Position numbers and translations under genes: made by a program
Assembly: GCF_003668995.1 (NCBI RefSeq)
Contig: NZ_CP033068.1
Coordinates: 2,790,001-2,854,000, forward strand
Origin: Flavobacterium sp. 140616W15
GTDB lineage: Bacteria > Bacteroidota > Bacteroidia > Flavobacteriales > Flavobacteriaceae
Direction of reading: 5' to 3'
Length of the DNA: 64,000 nucleotides
Shown: positions 55,634-63,230 of the stretch, one piece after another
Position numbering within the stretch: the stretch's first letter is position 1
Layout of the letters: the number at the start of each line of letters is the position of its first letter
Notes under the pieces: generated by a model
What the model was told of the DNA's origin: nothing
Seen by the model: only the letters and a program-made list of their open reading frames with translations
Database searches by the model: none

Positions 55634-56050
55634 ATGAGCATAGCAACAAAACCAAATCATATAGGGCGAAAAATTAGCCGTATTCGTGAACTAAAAGACA
55701 TGAAACAAGAAGCTTTAGCACAAGCTTTAGGAACAAATCAGCAGGCTATATCGGCTATAGAGAATAGCGAAACCATAGACGAAGAAAAACTTAGAGAAGT
55801 TGCAAAAGCTCTTGGTGTAAGTGTAGAAGCTATCAAAAACTTTTCGGAAGAAAATGTCATTAATTATTTCAATAATTTTTATGACAATAGTAGTGGCGGA
55901 AATGGAATATTTAACCCTACTCAATGCACATTCAATCCTTTGGATAAACTGGTTGAATCTTACGATGAAAACAAAAAACTTTACGAACGTTTGTTACAAG
56001 CTGAAAAAGATAAAATTGAATATTTAGAAAAATTACTAAAAGAGAAATAA
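55634..56050 (+). CDS. XRE-family helix-turn-helix regulator
   Basis: 138 residues. An XRE helix-turn-helix covers about 10-65 (ISRIRELKDMKQEALAQALG followed by TNQQAISAIENSE). A linker rich in Asn and Gly comes next, and a C-terminal coiled coil (about 100-138) with LLQAEKDKIEYLEKLLKEK. This form is widespread in flavobacteria and its targets are unknown. It is a single gene with its own terminator. Confidence 0.88.
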   Translation: MSIATKPNHIGRKISRIRELKDMKQEALAQALGTNQQAISAIENSETIDEEKLREVAKALGVSVEAIKNFSEENVINYFNNFYDNSSGGNGIFNPTQCTFNPLDKLVESYDENKKLYERLLQAEKDKIEYLEKLLKEK

Positions 56051-56069
56051 TCTCAAAATAGATAAAATA

Positions 56070-56105
56070 AAAATCCGTTTATTCCTTAGAGTAAACGGAT
56101 TTTTA
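56070..56105 (+). terminator. Intrinsic terminator after the XRE gene
   Basis: AAAATCCGTTTA (56070-56081) pairs perfectly with TAAACGGATTTT (56092-56103) with T residues after it. Confidence 0.85.
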
Positions 56106-56111
56106 TATTCT

Positions 56112-56212
56112 GGACGTTCCCTTCGGTCGGGTTTCCCGATAGCTATAGAGATGCCATATCTTTTTATTAGAAAAAAAAATAAAAAGGATAACGCAACTAT
56201 CCCTAACACAAC
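56112..56212. repeat. Extragenic palindromic repeat, family A copy 3
   Basis: It opens GGACGTTCCCTTCGGTCGGG, holds a partial TCCCGATAGCTAT palindrome, then ATATCTTTTTATTAG with a matching AAAAAAAATAAAAAGGAT arm and a CGCAACTATCCCTAACACA end. The ATATCTTTTT/AAAAAGGAT frame is shared with the copies at 6243 and 17491; the outer parts differ. Confidence 0.65.
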
Positions 56213-56305
56213 CATTGAGATAATATTTTTTTGACCTTATAAAACTTTAAAAAATCAACTTTCAACACAAAAATAGTGCGGATTTTCAAGACTTTATTAA
56301 TAAGT

Positions 56306-57295
56306 TTATTTCCATTTCTGATTTACTCTTAATTCAAATAACATTTGATACAACTTTTTCAAACTATAGGTTCCTATTAAACCATAATCATTAATAGTTT
56401 TCACTTTACCACTATCGTATGTAATCTTCAGTATTGAACTTTGATTATCATCCTGAGCTTCATAATATTCATCATTCAAACTCATAAAGTTCATGTATTC
56501 TAATAATTCTAAAATTTGATTATAATTTTCTTCCTTTATTATACCTCTGAAAGTACCTTCTCTATTGTAAGATAACATTTTTTCCATATTCTCTTCATCA
56601 GTTCCAAAGTTAAAGCGTTCAGCAAAAAAAGTCGAATTCCTTTGACTATCAATCTCTAATGCAAAAACTGGACAAGTTCCATAACAGCCTGAAGTAGAAA
56701 ATTCAATCTTCTCTATAGAATGTTTTACTGGCATTTCATTATAATCAATAAAACCATCATATTTGTAAATTAATGTATGTTGTTCAACATTATCTCCTTT
56801 CACACTCAAAATCCCCTTTTTCCTGTTATAAACTTCTAATAAAATTTGATTATTTTTCTCAATAATTTTAGGAATAAGACATCCTGAACTTATATTAACA
56901 TTATAAATTCTCACTGAATCTTTGGGAAAACTCATCATAACTAAAGAACTGAAATTACAAGATATAGCTCTAGATTCTTCACAATTATAATCGTCTCCTA
57001 TCATTAGAATATCTATTAAACCATTATTATCAAAATCTACTTTATAATAGTCTTTATTGATTTTTAAAGAATCTCCAATTCTTCTGCAGATTGAATCTTC
57101 TGCAGAATTTTCAGGAGTAAAATCATGTATTTTTTTTAGCTCAAACTTTTTAAATCTTTCACTATTTGCATGAACAGATTTTTCAATTTCTAATTTTGTT
57201 CTTAAGAAATCACTTTGGGGCAATTCCAGTCCTTTATTTTGAGAATAACAATTAACGACAAAAAAGTATATTATTATGAAAAGTGCTTTTTTCAT
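56306..57295 (-). CDS. Secreted DUF6438-domain protein
   Basis: 329 residues with signal peptide 1-18 (YFFVVNCYSQ). The first half holds a DFDNNGLIDILMIGDD segment near residues 84-99, like a single FG-GAP or calcium-loop motif. The second half (about 190-329) is a DUF6438 domain beginning KIEFSTSGCYGTCPVFALEI, with the conserved CYGTCP Cys pair. DUF6438 function is unknown, and it is a common surface or periplasmic domain in flavobacteria. It is not obviously related to the cydAB genes that sit upstream of it on the same strand. Confidence 0.78.
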   Translation of the reverse strand: MKKALFIIIYFFVVNCYSQNKGLELPQSDFLRTKLEIEKSVHANSERFKKFELKKIHDFTPENSAEDSICRRIGDSLKINKDYYKVDFDNNGLIDILMIGDDYNCEESRAISCNFSSLVMMSFPKDSVRIYNVNISSGCLIPKIIEKNNQILLEVYNRKKGILSVKGDNVEQHTLIYKYDGFIDYNEMPVKHSIEKIEFSTSGCYGTCPVFALEIDSQRNSTFFAERFNFGTDEENMEKMLSYNREGTFRGIIKEENYNQILELLEYMNFMSLNDEYYEAQDDNQSSILKITYDSGKVKTINDYGLIGTYSLKKLYQMLFELRVNQKWK

Positions 57296-57343
57296 TTATT
57301 TAAGTTTTCAAATAAGAATTCGTTAATTCGTGGCTAAAAACCC

Positions 57344-58420
57344 TTAATGCTCCCCATACCCAATATCGTCCATTTTACCACTGAACACTTTATATTGAAT
57401 TACGAAATATACAATTACCAATGCCAAAGCGATAAAAAACCAACTCATCCCTACAGATAAACCATATTCATGAGCTGCTGCATTGTAAATCGTTAAAGAA
57501 GGATTGACATTATTTGTTGATGGCAATACATTCGGGAAAATTGAAACAGCAGTTGAAGCAAATCCTCCTACAAGAAACAGTGTTGAGAATACAAATCCAG
57601 AACCATCTTTTTTATAGGTGCGTACTTTAAACAATCCAATAATTCCAATAAAAGTAATCAAAGGAAATACCCATAAAATCGGCGTTTCAATAAAATTATG
57701 AAATGGTTTTGGCTCAATAAAATGCCAGATTTGCAAGGATATAAAAACCAAAATCAGCAATACGATATTAAGTTTAAAAACTACATTTTTAAGTTTTTCA
57801 TTTAATGAAGAATTGGTTTTAAAGATAATCCAATTGGCTCCATGAATTGTAAGCGCAACTACACTCACAATTCCAAGAAATAGAGTAAACCAATCAATAA
57901 TTCCTAATTCATTGGCTTGCGGACTAAAGGTAGGATTCCACAACGGCAAAAAGAAGAAATGAGCTTCCTGAGTAGAAACTCCATTTACAACCATACCTAG
58001 ATTTACACCGCGAACAATGTTACCTAAAGCGATTCCAAAGAATAAAGCTAGTAATAAGCTCGCAATTCCGAATGCTTTATCCCAAACTACTTCCCACATG
58101 GGGTGATGAATTTGTCCTCGCATTTCGAGTCCAATTGCTCTAAAAATAAGCAACCATAAAATCATAATCAATGGCAAATAAAATCCACTGAATGAAGAAG
58201 CATATAATATCGGAAAAGCAAAAAACAAAACTCCTCCTGCAGCAATAATCCATACTTCGTTAGCATCCCAAAAAGGGCCAATTGCATTGGTTATTGCTTT
58301 TTTATCTTTTTCTGTTTTAGCAAAAAATAAATGAATAATTCCTGCTCCAAAATCATAACCATCTAATACAATGTACACGGCTAGAATTCCCATTAAAACT
58401 ACGTACCAAAAAAATTCCAT
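57344..58420 (-). CDS. cydB: Cytochrome bd ubiquinol oxidase subunit II
   Basis: 358 residues with about eight or nine membrane helices. It has the CydB opening (MEFFWYVVLMGILAVYIVLD then GYDFGAGIIHLFF) and LMVILWLLIFRAIGLEMRGQ-like helix content. The later GANWIIFKT and EYGLSVGMSWFFIALALV are typical. It pairs with CydA, whose stop is two bases before this start, in the cytochrome bd complex of the inner membrane. Bd oxidases tolerate sulfide better than heme-copper oxidases, which suits the sulfide genes nearby. Confidence 0.95.
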   Translation of the reverse strand: MEFFWYVVLMGILAVYIVLDGYDFGAGIIHLFFAKTEKDKKAITNAIGPFWDANEVWIIAAGGVLFFAFPILYASSFSGFYLPLIMILWLLIFRAIGLEMRGQIHHPMWEVVWDKAFGIASLLLALFFGIALGNIVRGVNLGMVVNGVSTQEAHFFFLPLWNPTFSPQANELGIIDWFTLFLGIVSVVALTIHGANWIIFKTNSSLNEKLKNVVFKLNIVLLILVFISLQIWHFIEPKPFHNFIETPILWVFPLITFIGIIGLFKVRTYKKDGSGFVFSTLFLVGGFASTAVSIFPNVLPSTNNVNPSLTIYNAAAHEYGLSVGMSWFFIALALVIVYFVIQYKVFSGKMDDIGYGEH

Positions 58421-58422
58421 AA

Positions 58423-59754
58423 TTATATTTTTTCTGTGTGAGGTCCTTTATTGATGATTTTTCCAACCAAAAGCAAAAACAACATGCCCAATAAAAGATA
58501 TAATCCTATAAATCCTAACAATGTAAACAATGTATTCCCTGAGGAAACTGTTGGAGAGCCACCTTCGGCAGTACGCAATAAATTATAAACCAACCAAGGC
58601 TGACGCCCCAATTCGGCAGTGTACCATCCAGCTGTATTAGCGATATATGGAAATGGAAGCATAAAAAGCAGCGACCATAAAATCCATTTGGTTTCGAATA
58701 ATTTTTTCCTGCAAAGCTGAAAAACAGCAAAAGCCATCAATCCAATAAATATTGTTCCCAATCCTACCATAATATGATAGGCATAATACAATCCAGAGAT
58801 ATTAGTTGGGTGAACACTTTCATCAAACTGATCTAATCCTTTAATTTCTTCATGCCAACTTCCGTAGGTTAAGAAACTCAAAATATTAGGTACAGCTATT
58901 TTATTATCTAATTTTTTATCTTTCACATCAGGTTGCCCTATAAGAACAATTTCAGATCCTTTTTTCTCAGTATGAAAAATTCCTTCCATAGCAGCAAAAG
59001 TTACAGGCTGGTATTTTACAACATTTTTCGCTAATAAATCACCCGTTGGAACAGCTACAATTACACAAGAGATCAATCCGAAAACAACACCCGTCTTTAA
59101 GAATAGCTTCCCATAATCAAGATTCTTTTTACTTAAAACATAAAAAGCTCCAATTCCAGAAACAACAAATGAACTCGTTACCATAGACGCAGCTTGATTA
59201 TGCAAATAAGAAGGCCACAACCAAGGATTAAGGAATAAGGCTTTAAAATTGGTTAATACAAACCTTCCGTTTTCAAGAATTTCATATCCTACTGGATTTT
59301 GCATCCAGGAATGTGTCGCAATAATTAAATAGCCACTTGCCCACGAACCAATACATATAAGTAATCCCGTGACAAAATGCCATTTATGTCCGAGAAGTTT
59401 TTCTCCAAATAAAAATATCCCAAGAAATGATGATTCTAAGAAAAAGGAAAACATCCCTTCCATGGCAAGAGTCTGTCCAATAATTCCGCCTGTTAATTCC
59501 GAAAACTTAGCCCAATTGGTTCCGAACTGAAATTCCATTGGTATTCCCGTAACCACACCCATTGCAAAATTCAATGCAAAGATTCTCATCCAAAAATGAG
59601 TTGCGTGATTGTATTGTTCGTTTTTTGTTCGAAGGTATTTCCATTTAAAATATACAATGATTAATGAAAGTCCCATTGTAAGTTGCGGAAAGAGGTAGTG
59701 AAAAGTTATTGTAAATGCAAACTGCATTCGGTCATAAAAAAGCATTTCTTCCAT
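58423..59754 (-). CDS. cydA: Cytochrome bd ubiquinol oxidase subunit I
   Basis: 443 residues from ATG 59754; a longer frame to 59811 adds 19 residues of poor context. It carries His 19 in TFHYLFPQLTMG, the heme ligand side, and EGMFSFFLESSFLGIFLFGE. GRQPWLVYNLLRT marks the end of the quinol Q-loop, which is short compared with E. coli CydA (about 520 residues). It binds hemes b558, b595 and d and oxidises quinol while reducing oxygen to water. On the minus strand a TAAATTTG box lies upstream at 59787-59794. Confidence 0.95.
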   Translation of the reverse strand: MEEMLFYDRMQFAFTITFHYLFPQLTMGLSLIIVYFKWKYLRTKNEQYNHATHFWMRIFALNFAMGVVTGIPMEFQFGTNWAKFSELTGGIIGQTLAMEGMFSFFLESSFLGIFLFGEKLLGHKWHFVTGLLICIGSWASGYLIIATHSWMQNPVGYEILENGRFVLTNFKALFLNPWLWPSYLHNQAASMVTSSFVVSGIGAFYVLSKKNLDYGKLFLKTGVVFGLISCVIVAVPTGDLLAKNVVKYQPVTFAAMEGIFHTEKKGSEIVLIGQPDVKDKKLDNKIAVPNILSFLTYGSWHEEIKGLDQFDESVHPTNISGLYYAYHIMVGLGTIFIGLMAFAVFQLCRKKLFETKWILWSLLFMLPFPYIANTAGWYTAELGRQPWLVYNLLRTAEGGSPTVSSGNTLFTLLGFIGLYLLLGMLFLLLVGKIINKGPHTEKI

Positions 59755-59786
59755 ACTAGCGTATATTATTTTATTATGAGGTCTCG

Positions 59787-59819
59787 CAAATTTACCTATT
59801 AAAACTAACATTTAATGTC
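59787..59819 (-). promoter_or_regulatory. cydAB promoter region with an imperfect palindrome
   Basis: On the minus strand TAAATTTG (59787-59794) matches TANNTTTG. Just upstream lies TGACATTAAATGTTA (about 59805-59819), a near-palindrome with one mismatch and a Crp/Fnr-like spacing. The TAACATT half-word is also upstream of the persulfide dioxygenase gene (60003-60009) and, on the other strand, of the TauE gene (53272-53279). Confidence 0.4.
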
Positions 59820-60001
59820 ATAAAAAAAACTTTATCACCTTGCCATTGTTAAAATTTTTAGCTACTTCAAAAATAACTAAACAGCTAATTATCTTAAAAC
59901 GATGTAAGTAAACATAAGCTCAACTAATCAACATGAAACATAAATGAACTTACATCGCTTATGTGTTGAATTTTTCTTTTTTTTAGCTCAAAAAAAAATC
60001 T

Positions 60002-60045
60002 GTAACATTAGTCACTTATTTTCCAAAAAAACAAAGTTACCTTTG
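60002..60045 (+). promoter_or_regulatory. Promoter region of the persulfide dioxygenase gene
   Basis: TACCTTTG at 60038-60045 matches TANNTTTG and is 28 bases before the start codon. GTAACATTAGTCAC, an imperfect GTNAC palindrome, sits at 60002-60015, about the position of a -33 or activator site. The remaining gap between cydA and this gene is A/T-rich and shows nothing else. Confidence 0.45.
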
Positions 60046-60072
60046 CTAAACATTATTTAAGATTACACTACA

Positions 60073-61488
60073 ATGAAAATTGAACAAATTTATACTGGAT
60101 GTTTAGCACAAGGAGCATACTACATTACCTGTAATGGAGAAGCTGCTATTATAGATCCGCTCAGAGAAATACAGCCCTACTTAGATCGTTTAAATCGTGA
60201 TCAGGTAAAACTAAAATACATTTTTGAAACTCATTTCCATGCCGATTTTGTTTCTGGACATGTTGATTTAAGCAAAGAAACTGGTGCACCAATTATATAT
60301 GGCCCAAATGCTGAATGTGGATATGATTGTGTTTCTGCAACTGACGGTCAAGAATTTAAACTGGGAAACATAACTATAAAAGCATTACATACTCCAGGGC
60401 ATACTATGGAGAGTACTTCCTATTTGTTAATCGATGAAAGCGGAAAAGATTATGCTCTTTTTTCTGGAGATACTTTATTTATAGGAGATGTTGGTCGCCC
60501 TGATTTAGCTCAAAAAGCTGCTGGAATGACACAAGATCAATTAGCTGCCATATTATTTAATTCGTTACGAACAAAAATAATGACTTTGGCAGATGATGTT
60601 ATTGTATATCCGGCTCATGGTGCAGGAAGTGCTTGTGGTAAAAATATGAGCAAAGAAACAGTATCGACTATTGGAAACCAAAAAGCAACCAATTATGCTT
60701 TACGTGCTAATATGACTGAAGCAGAATTTATTACTGAAGTAACTGATGGATTATTGCCTCCTCCTGCTTATTTTAGCATGAATGTGGCTATGAACAAAAG
60801 TGGCTACGAAAGTTTTGAATCTGTTTTGCACAATGGAATGAAAGCTATTAAAGTAGATGAATTTGAAGCTGTAGTTGAAGAAACAGGCGCTTTAATTTTG
60901 GACACCAGAAACAACAGCGATTTTAGCAAAGGATTTATCCCACAATCAGTGAATATTGGTATTAATGGAGATTTTGCCCCTTGGGTAGGTACTTTAATTG
61001 CTGATGTAAAACAACCTATTATACTAGTAACCGAAATAGGATTAGAAGAAGAAACTGTGACTCGATTAAGCCGCGTAGGTTTCGATTCAATTATCGGTCA
61101 TCTTGAAGGTGGATTTAATGCATGGAAAAATGCAGGTTACGAAATTGATACTGTAAACAGAATTACTCCTGATCAATTTGCAAACGAATTCAAACCTGAA
61201 GAAAATAAAGTAATCGATATTCGTAAAGAAACAGAATACAGTGCCGAACATATAGACGATGCTTATAACAAACCATTGGCTTATATTAATGACTGGGTAA
61301 AAGACATCGATCCAAAAGAACATTTTTATTTGCATTGCGCTGGTGGGTACAGAAGTATGATTGCTGCATCGATATTACAAGCACGCGGATTTAGAAACTT
61401 CACTGAAATTGAAGGTGGTTTTAATGCTATCGCAAAAACTACAATTCCAAAATCTGATTTTGTATGCCAAAGTAAGATTTTAAAATAA
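60073..61488 (+). CDS. Persulfide dioxygenase-rhodanese fusion (MBL fold plus two rhodanese domains)
   Basis: 471 residues. The N-terminal metallo-beta-lactamase domain has THFHADFVSGH (53-63), whose His/His/Asp bind iron in ETHE1-type persulfide dioxygenases. It continues with HTPGHTMESTSYLL, SGDTLFIGDVGRPDL and YPAHGAGSACG. The first rhodanese domain (about 255-355) lacks the active Cys (its loop reads VTEIGLEE). The second (about 365-465) has LHCAGGYRSM with the Cys. It oxidises glutathione persulfide-type substrates to sulfite and handles sulfane sulfur. It starts the last operon of the sulfide region. Confidence 0.92.
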   Translation: MKIEQIYTGCLAQGAYYITCNGEAAIIDPLREIQPYLDRLNRDQVKLKYIFETHFHADFVSGHVDLSKETGAPIIYGPNAECGYDCVSATDGQEFKLGNITIKALHTPGHTMESTSYLLIDESGKDYALFSGDTLFIGDVGRPDLAQKAAGMTQDQLAAILFNSLRTKIMTLADDVIVYPAHGAGSACGKNMSKETVSTIGNQKATNYALRANMTEAEFITEVTDGLLPPPAYFSMNVAMNKSGYESFESVLHNGMKAIKVDEFEAVVEETGALILDTRNNSDFSKGFIPQSVNIGINGDFAPWVGTLIADVKQPIILVTEIGLEEETVTRLSRVGFDSIIGHLEGGFNAWKNAGYEIDTVNRITPDQFANEFKPEENKVIDIRKETEYSAEHIDDAYNKPLAYINDWVKDIDPKEHFYLHCAGGYRSMIAASILQARGFRNFTEIEGGFNAIAKTTIPKSDFVCQSKILK

Positions 61489-61500
61489 TTTGAAAACATA

Positions 61501-61597
61501 AATTTCACCATTAAGAAATTAAGTTTATTAAGCAAGTTATTCTTAATTTTTCTTTATTAAGTTGCTGTATCTTAATTCTCTTAATATCTTAATGGTT
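61501..61597. repeat. Family B CTTAAT inverted repeat, copy 2
   Basis: AATTTCACCATTAAGAAATT begins it and TCTTAATATCTTAATGGTT ends it, with TTATTAAGCAAGTTATTCTT and TTATTAAGTTGCTGTATCTT inside. It is longer than copy 1 at 52337-52402 but has the same ends. Confidence 0.75.
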
Positions 61598-61626
61598 AGA
61601 AAAATTTTAATTTTAAATAAAAAAAC

Positions 61627-61681
61627 ACAAAGCGACAAAGGTTTTAGCCTTTGAACCTCTGAACCTTTGCCACTTTGAACC
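61627..61681. repeat. Family C repeat, copy 3
   Basis: CACAAAGCGACAAAGGTTTT, CCTTTGAACCTCTGAACC and TTTGCCACTTTGAACC repeat the CAAAGG/CTTTGAACC words seen at 38881-39060 and 43171-43212. It lies 18 bases before the YeeE gene start. Confidence 0.68.
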
Positions 61682-61699
61682 TAAATAAAAAAACAAAAA

Positions 61700-62269
61700 A
61701 TGAATTTAATCGAAATCATAAAAGAACCATGGCCTTGGTACGTTTCAGGTCCGTTAATAGGATTGACAGTTCCTATTTTACTAATTTTTGGCAACAAAGC
61801 ATTTGGTATTAGTTCGTCTTTACGCCATATATGTGCCATGTGTATTCCTGCAAACATTTCATTCTTTAAATACGATTGGAAAAAAGAAAGTTGGAATTTA
61901 TTTTTTGTATTCGGAATATTCTTAGGCGGAGTCATTGCGACTGCTTTCTTATCAAATCCTAATGCAATCGAAATAAACTCAAAACTTACTACAGAATTAG
62001 CTACTTATGGTATTACCGATAATTCAGGATTAATGCCTGCACAGCTTTTTTCATGGGAAAGTTTATTAACATTACGTGGATTTATAATGATTGTAGTTGG
62101 TGGTTTTCTTGTAGGTTTCGGAACGCGTTATGCTGGCGGATGTACAAGCGGACATTCAATCATGGGAATTTCTAATTTACAATGGCCATCATTAGTAGCG
62201 ACAATTTGCTTCATGATTGGCGGATTTGTTATGGCAAACCTGATTCTTCCTTACATACTTTCACTTTAA
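61700..62269 (+). CDS. YeeE/YedE-family sulfur-compound transporter, N-half
   Basis: 189 residues with about five membrane helices. The conserved RYAGGCTSGHSIMGI segment, with its Cys, is at 144-158. YeeE/YedE proteins import thiosulfate or other sulfur anions across the inner membrane. It is followed after ten bases by the second half (62280), a split arrangement typical of Bacteroidota. The gap to the persulfide dioxygenase gene (211 bases) holds families B and C repeats, so the pair may be transcribed separately or through them. Confidence 0.9.
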   Translation: MNLIEIIKEPWPWYVSGPLIGLTVPILLIFGNKAFGISSSLRHICAMCIPANISFFKYDWKKESWNLFFVFGIFLGGVIATAFLSNPNAIEINSKLTTELATYGITDNSGLMPAQLFSWESLLTLRGFIMIVVGGFLVGFGTRYAGGCTSGHSIMGISNLQWPSLVATICFMIGGFVMANLILPYILSL

Positions 62270-62279
62270 ATTCTTAAAA

Positions 62280-62696
62280 ATGAAAATTTCAAACTTAAAA
62301 TATATGCTTGTCGGAATTGTATTCGGCATAGTATTCGTAAAAGCCGAAATCATTAGCTGGTATCGTATTCAGGAAATGTTCCGTTTACAATCTTTCTTTA
62401 TGTATGGCGTAATCGGAAGCGCAGTAGCAGTAGGAATGCTATCCGTTTTTTTGATAAAAAAATTCAAAGTAAAAACTATTCAAGGAGAAGAAATCAAAAT
62501 TGAACCTAAAACATTTAGTAAAGGTCAGATCTATGGTGGATTATTATTTGGATTTGGTTGGGCTATTACAGGAGCTTGCCCTGGTCCCCTATTTGCACAA
62601 ATAGGAACTGGAGTTACTGTAGTTGCAGTAACATTAGTAAGTGCGATATTCGGAACTTGGGTTTATGGTTATTTTAAAGATAACTTGCCTCATTAA
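62280..62696 (+). CDS. YeeE/YedE-family sulfur-compound transporter, C-half
   Basis: 138 residues with four membrane helices. It carries the second-half signature GWAITGACPGPLFAQIGTG near 100-118, with the conserved Cys in ACPGP. It starts ten bases after the previous stop, so the two halves form one functional transporter. A terminator follows 34 bases on. Confidence 0.9.
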   Translation: MKISNLKYMLVGIVFGIVFVKAEIISWYRIQEMFRLQSFFMYGVIGSAVAVGMLSVFLIKKFKVKTIQGEEIKIEPKTFSKGQIYGGLLFGFGWAITGACPGPLFAQIGTGVTVVAVTLVSAIFGTWVYGYFKDNLPH

Positions 62697-62729
62697 AAGT
62701 AACAAATACTATTTCTCTACAATTACTAT

Positions 62730-62767
62730 AAACCCGACAGATTTTAAAACCTGTCGGGTTTCTTTTT
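62730..62767 (+). terminator. Intrinsic terminator after the YeeE/YedE pair
   Basis: AACCCGACAG (62731-62740) pairs perfectly with CTGTCGGGTT (62751-62760), with further ATTTT/AAAAC pairing inside and a T-rich tail. Confidence 0.88.
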
Positions 62768-62782
62768 ATATTCTTTCTTAAA

Positions 62783-62960
62783 ATCTTTGACAAAGCTTAA
62801 TCTATGAGTTAAAGAACTTTGATAAAACTCAGGTTTAAAGTTAGTCTGCCCATTTTGTCATTTCGAAGAATGAGAAATCTCCACGAGTAGCTCGACAATT
62901 TAAGAAAAAAAACTATGTGTCAGTTTCTTTCGGAGATTTCTCATTCTTCGAAATGACAAT
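62783..62960. repeat. Composite repeat with perfect 28-base inverted arms (family E) behind a family D half
   Basis: ATCTTTGACAAAGC is a family D half copy, followed by CTTTGATAAAACTCA. The arms at 62855-62882 and 62932-62959 are perfectly complementary over 28 bases (left arm begins TTGTCATTTCGAAGAATGAG and ends AATCTCC), around a 49-base loop with GAGTAGCTCGACAA. It is the best-preserved hairpin in the window. From here to the MarR promoter (62961-63160) there is only A/T-rich DNA with a CTTTGCGCTTTTTGCGGT word. Confidence 0.85.
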
Positions 62961-63165
62961 GATTTTAGTGATTTAATGTAATCCTTTGCGCTTTTTGCGG
63001 TAAATTCTTTTGCCAAACTCCAAAGATTCACACAACCTGAACCTACAATTAAACTTCAATTAATCAATAGCTTAAGCACAAATTATAAATTAAATTTTCT
63101 TAATTTTAACCTTAATTTCCAACCACAGAAAACTTCCTTAAATAATATTAACGAAAATTTAACGA

Positions 63166-63215
63166 TACATTTGTATATACAAATATAAAACATGCCTACA
63201 TTTGTATATACAAAT
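63166..63215 (+). promoter_or_regulatory. Double operator overlapping the MarR gene promoter
   Basis: The perfect 16-base palindrome ATTTGTATATACAAAT occurs twice, at 63169-63184 and 63200-63215, 31 bases apart (close to three helical turns). Each copy is preceded so as to form TACATTTG (63166-63173 and 63197-63204), a match to TANNTTTG. The TTG of the first copy lies 23 bases before the second box, within the F. johnsoniae -33/-7 spacing. It fits autorepression by the MarR protein. Confidence 0.75.
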
Positions 63216-63230
63216 TATACACTGACGACT

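Noticed and set aside
63192..63230. Upstream ATG for the MarR gene
   Set aside because: It lies between and within the two operator palindromes and would make the operator part of the coding sequence.
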